A stretch of DNA of 42,204 nucleotides from Planctomycetota bacterium. GTDB taxonomy: Bacteria > Planctomycetota > UBA1135 > GCA-002686595. The position numbers and the translations under genes were made by a program. Below the pieces are notes generated by a model. That model was not told the origin of the DNA, did no database searches, and saw only the letters and a program-made list of their open reading frames with translations. The stretch is from NCBI GenBank assembly GCA_027083445.1, contig JALWOP010000388.1, forward strand, positions 1 to 42,204, in the 5' to 3' direction. Below, one piece after another: positions 8,701 to 16,653 of the stretch; position 1 is the stretch's first letter, and each line of letters opens with the position of its first letter.

Positions 8701-10663
8701 CCTCTACCCGGTACTGGAAGATCCCTCGAAAACCGATCACGTTGGCGATCAGGTAGGAGCCCCGGTTCTCCGGCGGGAAATGGCTGCTGTAGAGCATCTC
8801 CGTTCCAGCAGCAGGACGGCTGCGCTGGGAGAAGAAGGGGAAGTAGCCGCGGTGGCGGGCCGGCTCCGGGAGATAGCCCGAAAAGGGCAGCGCGTAGTAG
8901 TTGACGTTGCCGGTCCCGTCGGTGACGAAGTCCTGGCCCCACTCATCAAAGACATGCCCGTGGGGGTTGGCGAAGCCGTAGGGTACGTAGCGCTCGACCC
9001 GCCAGGTACGTGGCTCGAAGCGCCAGACGCAGGCGTCGAGGTTGCGTACGGGGCCGTAGGGGGTTTCGATCTGGGTGCGGTGGAAGGTCCCCTCCTGGAA
9101 GTAGAGGGCGCCGTCCGGCCCGATGACGAAGCTGTTCGAGGAGTGGTGAGTGTCCCCCGAGCTCAAACCGTGCAGCACACGCGTCCGCCGGTCCGCTACC
9201 AGGTCCCCGTCGGTGTCCTCGAGGAACCACAGGTTGGGGCAGCTCGCCACGTAGACTCCACCGTTCCAAAGCTCGATTCCGGTCGGGTTGACCAGGTCAT
9301 CCGCGAAGGTGATCTGACGGTCGGCCCGCCCATCCCCGTCGGTGTCCTCGAAGATGAGGATCTTGTCCGACATGGGTGTACCCGCCTTCCAACGCGGGTA
9401 GTTGGGCCAGACCGAGACCCAGAGGCGGCCGGCGGGGTCCCAGGCCATCTGCACCGGATTGACCAGGTCGGGGAAGCGCCGCTCGTCGGCGAAGAGATTG
9501 ACCTTCATCCCCGGGGCCGGGGTCATCTTCTCGATGGCCGCCTCCGCGTCGAGGTAGGTATGCCGTCCCCCAGGCCCCTGACCGATCTTGTTGCTCTCGA
9601 CGGGGATGAGCTCGGGCAAGTCGGTGGGGACGGGCTCCTCCCCCGAGCCGTTTGCACGGGCCCAGATCACCCCATCGAGGTCCTTCGTGAGGGCATCCAG
9701 GTAGTCCATCTCCCGCTGCAGGACATCGAAGTTGGGAAAGAGCCGTCCCGACTCACTGCCCGCATAGACCTTCTTGGAGCGCCCCCCGTAGACGTTGTAA
9801 CCGTCGGGCGCGCGGTAGCGCATGAACCACATGCGGTTCTTTTCGAGCACCGCCGCCCGCAGGGGGCTGACCTCATCCCGCTCCGCGCGCGGGCCCCCTG
9901 CGGCCGAACGCGCAGTCTCGACACCAAAGGCGCCCAAGAGGATCTCGGCCAGGCGACGGTTCCCCAGGTGGTTCAGGTGCACCCCGTTCACCGTCAGCGG
10001 CTCGTCACTGTCGGCAAGGGCTCGCTGCATGGGAGTGAAGGTGTCGATGAAAGCGACTCCCTTCTCCTTGGCGATCTGTTCGGTGACGCGGTTGTAGGCC
10101 TGGATCCAGCGATTGCGCTCCTGTGCCGCGCGTCGGCCACCGTCGGGAAGATCCGAGACCGGCGTGGCGGAAACCAGGATCAGCCTGGGCGTGCGCACGC
10201 CGTCGTAGGGCGTGGCGAGGATGTGGTCGACGAGATCGGCTAGATCCAGGCGGTAGGCCTGCAGACCCTCCTGGCCATCGAAGGATTCGTTGAAGCCGAA
10301 GAAGGCCAGGACGAGGTCGGCATCGATGTGGTCCAGGTAGCGGTCCCAGGGGACGTAGCGTCCCTTGGGGAGGTCGAGGTCCATCCCGTCGCTCGAGAAC
10401 TTGCCGAAGTTCAGGATGCGCTGATGGACCGCGACCGAGTCCCCACCGAAACCCAGGTTGCGCACCCGCAGGCGTAGCTCGCCGAAGTGCGCTTGCAGGC
10501 CCTCCTCGAACCAGCCGTCGTTTTGCATGCGCTCGGCGACCGCGCCGCCGATCAGCGCGATGGTATCCCCGGGATGCAGTTCGATCTGGGCGGTGGCCGG
10601 AGCGATCGAGAGGTAAAGGGCCAGGAGTGCCCGAAGGGCGCGAAGGGAGGAGGAGTTGGGCAT
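5705..10663 (-). CDS. Giant PVC-type dehydrogenase: SGNH, propeller, HEAT, PA14, cupredoxin and cytochrome c
   Basis: A secreted protein of about 1652 residues with a signal peptide (MPNSSSLRALRALLALYLSI, then APATAQ). In order: an SGNH-hydrolase-like domain (about 25-265; FGFNES, VNGVHLN) whose first block reads LIGGAVAERM without the usual GDS serine; a six-bladed propeller of the PVC membrane-bound dehydrogenase type (about 395-720; calcium-like DTDGDGRAD and DTDGDLVAD loops); HEAT repeats (about 735-1035); a PA14 domain (about 1100-1235; FTRSDDGSRLYLDG); a type 1 copper domain (about 1355-1475; MPHNF and CTYPGHWRVM supply His, Cys, His, Met); and a class I cytochrome c (CIQCH near 1528, with MPTG as a possible axial Met). 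This order suggests oxidation of a sugar-like substrate with electrons leaving through copper and heme. The substrate is not visible. Confidence 0.88.
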   Translation of the reverse strand: MPNSSSLRALRALLALYLSIAPATAQIELHPGDTIALIGGAVAERMQNDGWFEEGLQAHFGELRLRVRNLGFGGDSVAVHQRILNFGKFSSDGMDLDLPKGRYVPWDRYLDHIDADLVLAFFGFNESFDGQEGLQAYRLDLADLVDHILATPYDGVRTPRLILVSATPVSDLPDGGRRAAQERNRWIQAYNRVTEQIAKEKGVAFIDTFTPMQRALADSDEPLTVNGVHLNHLGNRRLAEILLGAFGVETARSAAGGPRAERDEVSPLRAAVLEKNRMWFMRYRAPDGYNVYGGRSKKVYAGSESGRLFPNFDVLQREMDYLDALTKDLDGVIWARANGSGEEPVPTDLPELIPVESNKIGQGPGGRHTYLDAEAAIEKMTPAPGMKVNLFADERRFPDLVNPVQMAWDPAGRLWVSVWPNYPRWKAGTPMSDKILIFEDTDGDGRADRQITFADDLVNPTGIELWNGGVYVASCPNLWFLEDTDGDLVADRRTRVLHGLSSGDTHHSSNSFVIGPDGALYFQEGTFHRTQIETPYGPVRNLDACVWRFEPRTWRVERYVPYGFANPHGHVFDEWGQDFVTDGTGNVNYYALPFSGYLPEPARHRGYFPFFSQRSRPAAGTEMLYSSHFPPENRGSYLIANVIGFRGIFQYRVEDDGSGFSAEELDPIVSSSDLNFRPSDIEVGPDGALYFLDWHNALIGHLQHHIRDPSRDHEHGRIYRVSVPGRPLLERPPIAGRPESEVVQALRSEEYRTRYAARVELSGRDDEAVLSAAEEFLADLDPSEGRTRLEILWLYQQRGRINRDLLLELLSDRDGRVRAAATRVLRNGRRLVPDALELLARQAADENPRVRLEAVVAASFFSSEEAVSVALEALRRPTDRFLDYALEETLRALEPIWKKALSEGRLPVAKDNTAGIDYLVEHTPAGELAALPRVPAVLQALATRGGVDAATRRDAIGELAEAQGIQPAALLLDRIEAVDQEGGAHASHILGDLGELLCEQAAQGEVARDALVTLAREGRHEAARRSAILAWTRLEGGLDQAWEQAQGDARSLADFLGAVPEMRAADRAALPERLWPLMFQLPSSLAATLDRSGGGTGLELAYYAKPPGDARRETFAALTPDATLSAETIGLEQPAQRPDAFALRFRGRLFVPRGGTYRLFTRSDDGSRLYLDGEELIDNDGAHGVVEASGERTLEAGPHDLLVTYYDQGGAEGLEVLWEGPGITKEPLPAEVLGRDPTLDLRRRAILACAATPAAAQRKLRAAARLVGEEGLLAAASALFGNLAGQELSLEDTRTLLDALSGRVAALPVAARTSAEVLAALDAARGLTEHLPAPEREQALARLAGAGGDLLLVRTLPHQMLYDVTEFWVAPARPLSVVFQNNDVMPHNFVVTRVGKLAVVGMAAEAMASEPGAQERSFIPDTPEILHHTSLVLPGNSERLSLVTPSEPGDYPFVCTYPGHWRVMNGIMHVVEGAKLRVERRQETHAGSAAREYVRDWTLSDLAPLFEGDWRRDRSVDRGRALFSELGCIQCHTIDANGGSGGPDLSHLREGLVGPELLRQIIEPSAEVLDEYRFTIFATSDGIPIVGRIVGDDGEYLSIQTSLQDPESIEFLAKEEIEERVPSELSPMPTGLLVTLQRDEILDLLAFLEGPR

Positions 10664-10805
10664 GGTGCGCTCTGGGAGGTGCGCCGTGGAAACGCGAGCG
10701 GGCATTGTAGCCCTGCGGCCGAGCCCCCCACCACGCTACACTGCTTCCAGCGCGCCTACCCTCGCGCCCAGGCCCGAACTGCAAACCACCGCCCTGCTCA
10801 CCCCC
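10664..10805. promoter_or_regulatory. Divergent promoter region
   Basis: This 142-base gap lies between the giant dehydrogenase (leftward) and the PEP-hydrolase-like gene (rightward). On the minus strand TACAAT (complement of 10704-10709) is close to consensus and would give a leader of roughly 35 nt. On the plus strand TACACT (10737-10742) and TACCCT (10757-10762) are -10 candidates. No -35 near TTGACA is clear. I see no ribosome site in front of the TTG at 10806. Confidence 0.4.
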
Positions 10806-11678
10806 TTGATCGTTCCCCGCACCACACCCAGTGAGATCCGCTCCAAACTCAACGCCAAACGCGAGGCCGGACTGCCGATTTGGATCGCCAGCGCCGGCAG
10901 CGGCCTAGTCGCCCGACTGCTCGAAGAGGCCGGGGCCGACTGCATCAACACCTTTTCCGGTGCCCGACTCCGGGCCAACGGCATGGGGACCATGGCGATG
11001 ATGTGGCCCATCCTCGACTCCAACGAGCAGACTCTGCGTTACACATCCGAAGACATCCTGCCGGCCATGGGAGGCGACGCCTTCGTCTGCGCCTGCCTCA
11101 ACGCCAACGACCCCTTGAAGGACATGCGTGTCGTGCTGGAGCGCTGCCGCTCCATGGGGGTGGAGTCGGTCTCGAACATCGGTCCCTCGATCAGCTACGT
11201 CGACAAGGATTCCCAGATCTACCGGGTGATGAACAAGAGCGGTATCACCTTTCAGAACGAGATCGACTTCTTGAGACTGGCCAAGGAGCAGGGGTTCGTC
11301 ACGATCGGCCTGGCCTTCGATGAGGAGGATAGCCTGCGCATGGTCGAGGAGGCCCAGCCCGACGTCTTCTGCTTCCACGCGGGGAATACCAAGGGGGGCC
11401 GCCGCGGGTACGACTCGGGCGAGACGATCGATGAGACCGCCGCCCGCACCGAAGCGGTCAACACCAAACTGCGCGCCCTCTCTCCGGGGATCTTCCTCGT
11501 CGCCCACGGAGCGGCGATGGAGACCGCCGAGGATGCCCAGTACCTGCTCGACCATTCGACCTGCGACGGCTTTTGGACCGGCTCCTCGACCGAGCGACTC
11601 CCGATCGAGAAGGCCATCCAGAGTGCGGCGGCCGAGTTCGCCGCCATCCGTTTCTCCAGCCCCCGGAGCGCCCGATGA
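10806..11678 (+). CDS. Phosphoenolpyruvate hydrolase family TIM-barrel protein
   Basis: A protein of about 290 residues of the PEP-hydrolase / 'TIM-barrel signal transduction' family. Supporting blocks are EIRSKLNAKREAGLPIWIAS, GSGLVARLLEEAGADCI, MGTMAMMWPILDSNEQTLRY, DAFVCACLNANDPLKDM, FVTIGLAFDEEDSLRMVEEA, FCFHAGNTKGGRRG and a C-terminal FWTGSSTERLPIEKAI. The reaction is poorly characterised. The family almost always sits beside, or is fused to, a Tm-1-like ATP-binding protein, as here. The first residues of the conserved domain lie just after TTG 10806, the only plausible nearby start codon in frame; upstream codons look untranslated. Its TGA overlaps the ATG of the next gene (ATGA), so the two are coupled. 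Confidence 0.82.
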   Translation: MIVPRTTPSEIRSKLNAKREAGLPIWIASAGSGLVARLLEEAGADCINTFSGARLRANGMGTMAMMWPILDSNEQTLRYTSEDILPAMGGDAFVCACLNANDPLKDMRVVLERCRSMGVESVSNIGPSISYVDKDSQIYRVMNKSGITFQNEIDFLRLAKEQGFVTIGLAFDEEDSLRMVEEAQPDVFCFHAGNTKGGRRGYDSGETIDETAARTEAVNTKLRALSPGIFLVAHGAAMETAEDAQYLLDHSTCDGFWTGSSTERLPIEKAIQSAAAEFAAIRFSSPRSAR

Positions 11679-12895
11679 GCCGCACCGTAGCCATCCTCGC
11701 CACTTTGGACACCAAGGGAGCCGAGGTCTCTTGGCTGCGCGAGCAGCTCGAAACCCTCGGCAGCCGTGCCCTCGTCCTCGACCTGGGGGTACTGGGAGAG
11801 CCCCAGACGGAGGCGGACATCCCCCGTGCGGAGGTGGCGCGAGAGGGGGGCACGCCCCTGGAGACCCTGCGCGCCGAAGCGAGCCGCGAGGTCTCCCAAC
11901 CGGTGATGATCGCCGGCGCGACGCGCATCCTCTCCCAGCGCGTCAAGGCAGGTGAGGTCCATGCGGTCCTCGGCCTGGGCGGCTTTCAAGGAACCGGCGT
12001 CGGCTGCAGCATCATGCGCGCCCTGCCCTACGGCCTGCCCAAGTTGATGGTCTCCACCGCCGCTTCCGGGGATACATCGAGCTACGTCGACGTGAAGGAC
12101 ATCACGATGATGTTCAGCGTGGGCGACATCCTGGGGCTCAACCCCTTCACCCGCAAACTCCTGGCCAACGCCGCCGGTGCCGCCCACGGCATGGCCCAGG
12201 TGGACGTCCCCCTCGAAACCGACACCGGCGAGCGTCCCCTGATCGGCATGACCAACCTGGGCGTGCTCACCAAGGGAGCCTTGGAGGCGGTGGACTACAT
12301 CCACTCCAAGGGCTACGAGGTGCTCGTCTTCCACGCCATCGGCTCGGGGGGGCGCGCCATGGAGCAGATGATGAAGGAGGGCATCATCGGGGCGGTCTTC
12401 GACTACGCCATGGGCGAGATCTCCGATGAGGTCTTCGGGGTCCTGCGCGCCGGCGGCCCCGAGCGCCTGACCGTGGCGGGTGAGCTCGGCCTGCCCCAGG
12501 TCATCGTCCCCGGGGGCGCCGAGCACCTGGGGATCCTCGTCCCCGAGGGAGAGGTGCCGGCGGAGTGGAGCGACCACGCCCACGTGTTTCACAACCCGGT
12601 CATCTTCGTGCCCAGGCTCGAGGGACCGGAGCTGGAGCGGGTCGCCGCCGAGATCAACGCGCGCCTCTCCCATACCCGCGGCAAGGCGGTGATGATGCTC
12701 CCCGAGCTGGGTACCGGAAGCTACGCCTCTCCCGGGGGTGAGCTGCGCGACCCCGAGAGCGATGCGGTCTTCTTCAAGGCCCTCGAGGAGGGCGCACCCT
12801 CCACGGTCCAGGTGGAGCGCCGGCCGACCCATGCCGAGGACCCACTCTTCGTGCGCGAGTGCGTCGACCGGCTGATCGCAATGATCGAAGCCTGA
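11675..12895 (+). CDS. Tm-1-like ATP-binding (UPF0261) protein
   Basis: A 406-residue cytoplasmic protein of the UPF0261/Tm-1-like family. Characteristic segments are VAILATLDTKGAEVSWLREQ at the N terminus, VLGLGGFQGTGVGCSIMRAL, LMVSTAASGDTSSYVDVKDI, GMTNLGVLTKGALEAVDYI, VFHAIGSGGRAMEQMM and GVLRAGGPERLTVAGELG. The plant homologue Tm-1 binds ATP and inhibits tobamovirus replication; the bacterial role is unknown. The ATG overlaps the preceding TGA. The pairing with a PEP-hydrolase-like barrel is the usual bacterial arrangement, so both probably act in one uncharacterised small-molecule pathway. The length fits a single-domain member not fused to its partner. Confidence 0.88.
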   Translation: MSRTVAILATLDTKGAEVSWLREQLETLGSRALVLDLGVLGEPQTEADIPRAEVAREGGTPLETLRAEASREVSQPVMIAGATRILSQRVKAGEVHAVLGLGGFQGTGVGCSIMRALPYGLPKLMVSTAASGDTSSYVDVKDITMMFSVGDILGLNPFTRKLLANAAGAAHGMAQVDVPLETDTGERPLIGMTNLGVLTKGALEAVDYIHSKGYEVLVFHAIGSGGRAMEQMMKEGIIGAVFDYAMGEISDEVFGVLRAGGPERLTVAGELGLPQVIVPGGAEHLGILVPEGEVPAEWSDHAHVFHNPVIFVPRLEGPELERVAAEINARLSHTRGKAVMMLPELGTGSYASPGGELRDPESDAVFFKALEEGAPSTVQVERRPTHAEDPLFVRECVDRLIAMIEA

Positions 12896-12918
12896 ACCGT
12901 CGGGGCTCCTCGGACGCT

Positions 12919-12942
12919 GGAGCCGTTGCGGCCATTGGCTCC
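12919..12942. terminator. Weak inverted repeat between convergent genes
   Basis: GGAGCC (12919-12924) and GGCTCC (12937-12942) can form a 6-bp stem with a 12-base loop in the 48-base gap between the convergent Tm-1-like and BatD-like genes. It is short and has no T-tract. I list it as a possible terminator mainly because of its position. Confidence 0.3.
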
Positions 12943-12943
12943 G

Positions 12944-13786
12944 CTACTGGCAGCAATCCATGCCCCGGCGCCGTGCGCGGCGGCGCAACAGAAAGGCTCC
13001 GAGGAGCAAGGCACCCGCCAGAAGCAGGACTCCGATCGCGGAGCCTTCATCCTTTTCGCTGTCGCGCCCGGCGCTTGCCGGCTCCCCCGCTGGGGGAGGT
13101 GCGGCAGCCGTCCCCCCCACCGCGTCCGTTTCCACCCCCCGGGACGGGGGAGGTTGCGGCAGCTTCCGCCGGCCCACCTCGAGCAGGAGCGCCGCACCGG
13201 GCACGATCCACTCGGTGGGCTCCACCGGCACACGCCCTCCGATCAAGTCCTCCCGAAAAGCCTCGGCGCGCACCAGGTGAGCCCGTGCTGCGGGCAGGGC
13301 CAACTCTCCGGGCCGCTTGGGGATGAGGCGCCAGGCGAGATCCAGGGCCAGGTAGGGGGCTCCCTCCTGCTCCACCACCCGCGCGGCTGGGCTCTCCACC
13401 ATCCGTCCATCGACCAGGAGGTGCAGGGGGCCCTTCCCGGGCAGCGGCTCGATCGAGAAGGCCCTACCCTCCCCGGAGCCCTCGCCGAAAACCTCGAGCT
13501 CGATCGGTAGGTCCAGGGGGCGCGCGAAGGGCTGCACCAACTCCTCCCGTACGAGACGCTCCTCGATCAGGACGTGGAGCTGCAGCGTGAGCGGCTCCCC
13601 CACGATCGGCTGCAAACCGGCGCTTTCCCAGCGGATGCGCACCCGCTCCCGGAGTTCGGAGCCGGGCGGTGCAAACCGCGGCGGTGGAGCCAGTTGGGTT
13701 TGGCCGGCCGGTCCCGGGGCGAGCGGGCTCGCCAAGGCCAGGGGGGCCAGAAACAAGGAGGAGGCTGCCGCCAGGGTGAACTCCAT
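12944..13786 (-). CDS. BatD-like membrane-anchored protein
   Basis: A 280-residue predicted envelope protein. It has an N-terminal signal (MEFTLAAASSLFLAPLALAS), an exported region and one C-terminal helix (SAIGVLLLAGALLLGAFL) followed by an RRRARRR stop-transfer cluster. The exported part contains VGEPLTLQLHV, a PLDLPIELEVFG strand and a WRLIPKRPGELALP block, which resemble the BatD/oxygen-tolerance family, though I see only one or two of the usual repeats. A Pro/Ala/Gly/Glu-rich linker precedes the helix. BatD proteins usually travel with BatA/BatB and MoxR; none are here. The start is ATG 13786 in a TGATG junction with the PhoD fusion gene, which indicates coupling. The fold call is tentative. 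Confidence 0.7.
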   Translation of the reverse strand: MEFTLAAASSLFLAPLALASPLAPGPAGQTQLAPPPRFAPPGSELRERVRIRWESAGLQPIVGEPLTLQLHVLIEERLVREELVQPFARPLDLPIELEVFGEGSGEGRAFSIEPLPGKGPLHLLVDGRMVESPAARVVEQEGAPYLALDLAWRLIPKRPGELALPAARAHLVRAEAFREDLIGGRVPVEPTEWIVPGAALLLEVGRRKLPQPPPSRGVETDAVGGTAAAPPPAGEPASAGRDSEKDEGSAIGVLLLAGALLLGAFLLRRRARRRGMDCCQ

Positions 13787-16653
13787 CAATGGCGGCCGGT
13801 GAAGTCGGCCAGCACCTGCTCGCCGCAGGCGAGGTGTTTGAACTCCAGGTCGTCGACGCGCAGGGTGTAGCGTCCCGCCGCATCGAAAACGGGGGCGCGA
13901 TAGTGGTTTCCCCTGGGGCGAATCGCGGAGATCAGCTCTCCCGTCTCCTCATCGATCAGTTGCACGACGCAGTCTTCGCGCCCAAGGGTGGCGATCTCGA
14001 TCCATCCCGCAGGTTTCCGACCGTCGTTGTCCTCCACCCTGACTTCGATCGGCCAGAGAGGATACATCCGCGCCGAAGGGTCGCTTAGGTCGACACCGCG
14101 CGGCCAACACTCGAAGGTCGCGCTGCGGCGCCCCTTGTGGAAGCGCACGACACCGAACCCCGCCGCCCGTGTCGTGAGGGCGTCTCCCCCCGCGGGCTCT
14201 TCGCTCGGATTGGCCACGGCCCAGGCGGTGACTCGATTGCCGAGCCCGTCGTAGTGACGGCCCAGGAGTGGGCTGCGAGCGCCCCGCAATCCCTCCCCCG
14301 GCTCCAAGGGCTTCCACCAGCGCAGGTAGAGGTTGGCGATCGAGGGCACGCAGAAGGACCAGATCGCATCGTCGAAAGCCTCGATGCCGTGGTGAAAGAC
14401 CGTGGCCAGGTGCTGGTCGCCGGCGATGTGGAAGGCGTGCGCTCGGCGAAGAGCGGCCAGGGCGCGGTTGCGGCCGCTCTGGGGCCAGCCGTTGCTGTCG
14501 AGGTCCGCCACGATGCGGCCGCCCACCTTGCCATGGATGTGGGCCCCCCCGCAGAAGATCGTCTGGGAGAGGGCCACCTTCATCACCTCCCCGTTCCAGT
14601 GGCGTGCCCAGTAGTCGAGGAAGGCGAGTTGCGCCTCCCCCAACAGACGTGCCCCCGGAACATCGAGCCGGCTCACATCGAAATCGGGATCGGTGATGTG
14701 GTCGGGTCGGGGGCCCAGGGGGGGAACGAGCCCCTCGGGTCCGCTCTTGAACTTGCGATCCTCCAGGATCGCGAAGCTGATCCCCCCCCAATCCAAGATG
14801 GTGTAGTAGGTGCCGATGCCCAGGGGCAGGGTGGTGGGCGCGAAGGGATCGGGCAGGTGGCTCGTCTGGGCCCGCTCCACCTCACGCACATAGGCCGGGG
14901 ACTTGTAGTAGCCCCCGTCGGGCCCGGCCGGGGTCGAGGCGCGCTTCTCCGCCCCCTGACCCCACAGGTTGCTCTGGCCCACGTCGTGATCGTCGGGGAT
15001 GGTGATCGTCGGCCGGTCGCGCAGCACCTCGCCGAAATCCCGGCCGAATCGCAGCCAAGCTGCCAGGTGGCGGTTGTGGTCGTAGACCTGATCCCCGGAG
15101 AAGAAGAGCAGGTCGGCATCGAGCCGCTGCACGTTGGCGACCAGGTCTCCGCGATCGATGTCGCCCCCGTGGCCGGGATAGATCGAGTTGCCGGTGAAGG
15201 CGCAGAGCACCAGCTCGTCCCGGTCGATCGGGTTGGCGCGCACGGTTCCCAGGGCCGCGGCGCGCTCCCCGTGCCGCACCCGATAGGGCCAGGCGACGCT
15301 GTCGTCCCAATCCTCCACCCGGAAGGTGGCCGTCCAGCCGGGCTCGATCACCGGGGCCCGGGCGATCTCCCGCCAGCGTTCCCCCTCCCAGCGTTCCAAG
15401 CGGCACTCCCGCGGGGCATCCGGGGCGAGGGGGTAGAGCTGGGCGGTGAGTTTCAGCGTACGGCGCGAGAGGGTGTAGAGGGTGAAGCCGATCGCCTCGT
15501 CGGGGTGTACCAGCGGAAGTTCGACCAGGGCCGGCCCCATGTCGGGGCCGAGGGGGCGGGCGAAGAGGTTGGCGAGCTCGATCGCTGCGGCACACTTGAT
15601 GCGTAGGGGGCCGCTCGGCGCGGGGGGTGGATCGAGCTTGGCGTGTCCCACCAACTCCTTGCCGTCGAGACGCAGGGTCAGGAAGGGACCGCGCAGCCTC
15701 CCCTCGAGGCGGTGCCAACCCTCACCCCAGTTCCCCTCTGGATCGAGGTCGACGGCGGCCTTTTCATCGCCCCGCAAGAGGAGGCGTACGGGCCCCTTGC
15801 CCTTGCGCAGAAAGTCGAGCACGAAGGCATGGTCGGCGAAGCGAGCTTGCGTCGTGATCGCGCCGGGCTCCTCCCCCGTATGGACGAGGCGCCAGTCCTG
15901 TGGCTGCCACTCACCCTGGACCCGCCAGCCCTCCAAGCTGAGCCCGTCGTAGAGGGTCTCGAAGCCCCGGGCAGGAGCGACGCCCTCCCCAGGGGCCACC
16001 GGCGTCGAAGGGAGCTCGCGGATGCGCAGGTTCTTGAAGTCGACCTCACCCCCCTCCGACTCGAGGCAGATGTACCCCCGCCGAGGCGAAGCGTCGTGAC
16101 CATGGGTAACCGCCTTGCCGTTGACCTCCAGGGTGATCGAACCGTCCACGCAGGTGATGCGGTAATGGTTCCACTGGGGGCTCGGGTGGGAGCGCAGCTC
16201 GGTCGGAAAGGCGCGCATCCCGCCGCGCCCGTTTTCGGGCCGCATGACCGCACCGTGGATGGGAAAGACGTCCCCGTGGGTGGTGAACCAGTCCGCCTCT
16301 CCGTAGGCGTTGTCCAGCACCTGGACTTCGACCGCCCGGTGGAAAGGGACACCCCGGGCGGGAATGTCCTCGGCCCAGACGAAGATCCCCGAGTTTCCCC
16401 CGGGAACCAGGTGGCGCCAGTCCACCTCCAGGATGAAGTTCTGGTACTGGCGCGTGGTGCGCAGCTCGCCGGTCGGCTTACCGCTGCAGTGGAGCAGCCC
16501 TCCCTCGCGCACGGTCCAGGTGGAGGGGGCGCTGTTCACCAGCACCCAGCCATCGAGGTTTCGCCCGTTGAAGAGCGCTGTGAACTCCTCCTCTTCCGCG
16601 GAGAGGAGTGGCGTCAGGAGGAGCAAGAGGGAGAGGAGCAGACTGTGGCGCAT
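13786..16653 (-). CDS. Secreted double DUF1080 / PhoD-like phosphodiesterase fusion
   Basis: A 955-residue exported protein with a clear signal peptide (MRHSLLLSLLLLLTPLLSA). Residues about 22-215 are a 3-keto-disaccharide hydrolase domain (DUF1080): FTALFNGRNLDGW, GGNSGIFVWAE, WNHYRITCVDG. Residues about 230-375 repeat the fold more loosely (FETLYDGLSLEGWRVQGEWQ, LRIKCAAAIELANL). An Ig-like PhoD N-terminal domain follows, then a PhoD-type metallophosphatase from about 480: DLLFFSGDQVYDHN, TIPDDHDVGQSN, FAILEDRKFKSGP and FHIAGDQHLA, which supply metal-binding Asp, Asn and His residues. PhoD enzymes cleave phosphodiesters; DUF1080 domains bind or cut keto-disaccharides. It may act on a phosphorylated glycan (inference). 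The start is supported by a -10 element 8 nt upstream. Confidence 0.9.
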   Translation of the reverse strand: MRHSLLLSLLLLLTPLLSAEEEEFTALFNGRNLDGWVLVNSAPSTWTVREGGLLHCSGKPTGELRTTRQYQNFILEVDWRHLVPGGNSGIFVWAEDIPARGVPFHRAVEVQVLDNAYGEADWFTTHGDVFPIHGAVMRPENGRGGMRAFPTELRSHPSPQWNHYRITCVDGSITLEVNGKAVTHGHDASPRRGYICLESEGGEVDFKNLRIRELPSTPVAPGEGVAPARGFETLYDGLSLEGWRVQGEWQPQDWRLVHTGEEPGAITTQARFADHAFVLDFLRKGKGPVRLLLRGDEKAAVDLDPEGNWGEGWHRLEGRLRGPFLTLRLDGKELVGHAKLDPPPAPSGPLRIKCAAAIELANLFARPLGPDMGPALVELPLVHPDEAIGFTLYTLSRRTLKLTAQLYPLAPDAPRECRLERWEGERWREIARAPVIEPGWTATFRVEDWDDSVAWPYRVRHGERAAALGTVRANPIDRDELVLCAFTGNSIYPGHGGDIDRGDLVANVQRLDADLLFFSGDQVYDHNRHLAAWLRFGRDFGEVLRDRPTITIPDDHDVGQSNLWGQGAEKRASTPAGPDGGYYKSPAYVREVERAQTSHLPDPFAPTTLPLGIGTYYTILDWGGISFAILEDRKFKSGPEGLVPPLGPRPDHITDPDFDVSRLDVPGARLLGEAQLAFLDYWARHWNGEVMKVALSQTIFCGGAHIHGKVGGRIVADLDSNGWPQSGRNRALAALRRAHAFHIAGDQHLATVFHHGIEAFDDAIWSFCVPSIANLYLRWWKPLEPGEGLRGARSPLLGRHYDGLGNRVTAWAVANPSEEPAGGDALTTRAAGFGVVRFHKGRRSATFECWPRGVDLSDPSARMYPLWPIEVRVEDNDGRKPAGWIEIATLGREDCVVQLIDEETGELISAIRPRGNHYRAPVFDAAGRYTLRVDDLEFKHLACGEQVLADFTGRH

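Noticed and set aside
8519-10243. Long open frame of 574 codons on plus, opposite the giant dehydrogenase
   Set aside because: Antisense shadow of a GC-rich gene: no motifs, biased Gly/Arg/Val/Glu/Asp content, and the minus-strand product has clear domains.
11252-12832. Open frame of 526 codons on minus
   Set aside because: Antisense to the PEP-hydrolase/Tm-1-like pair, which is well supported.
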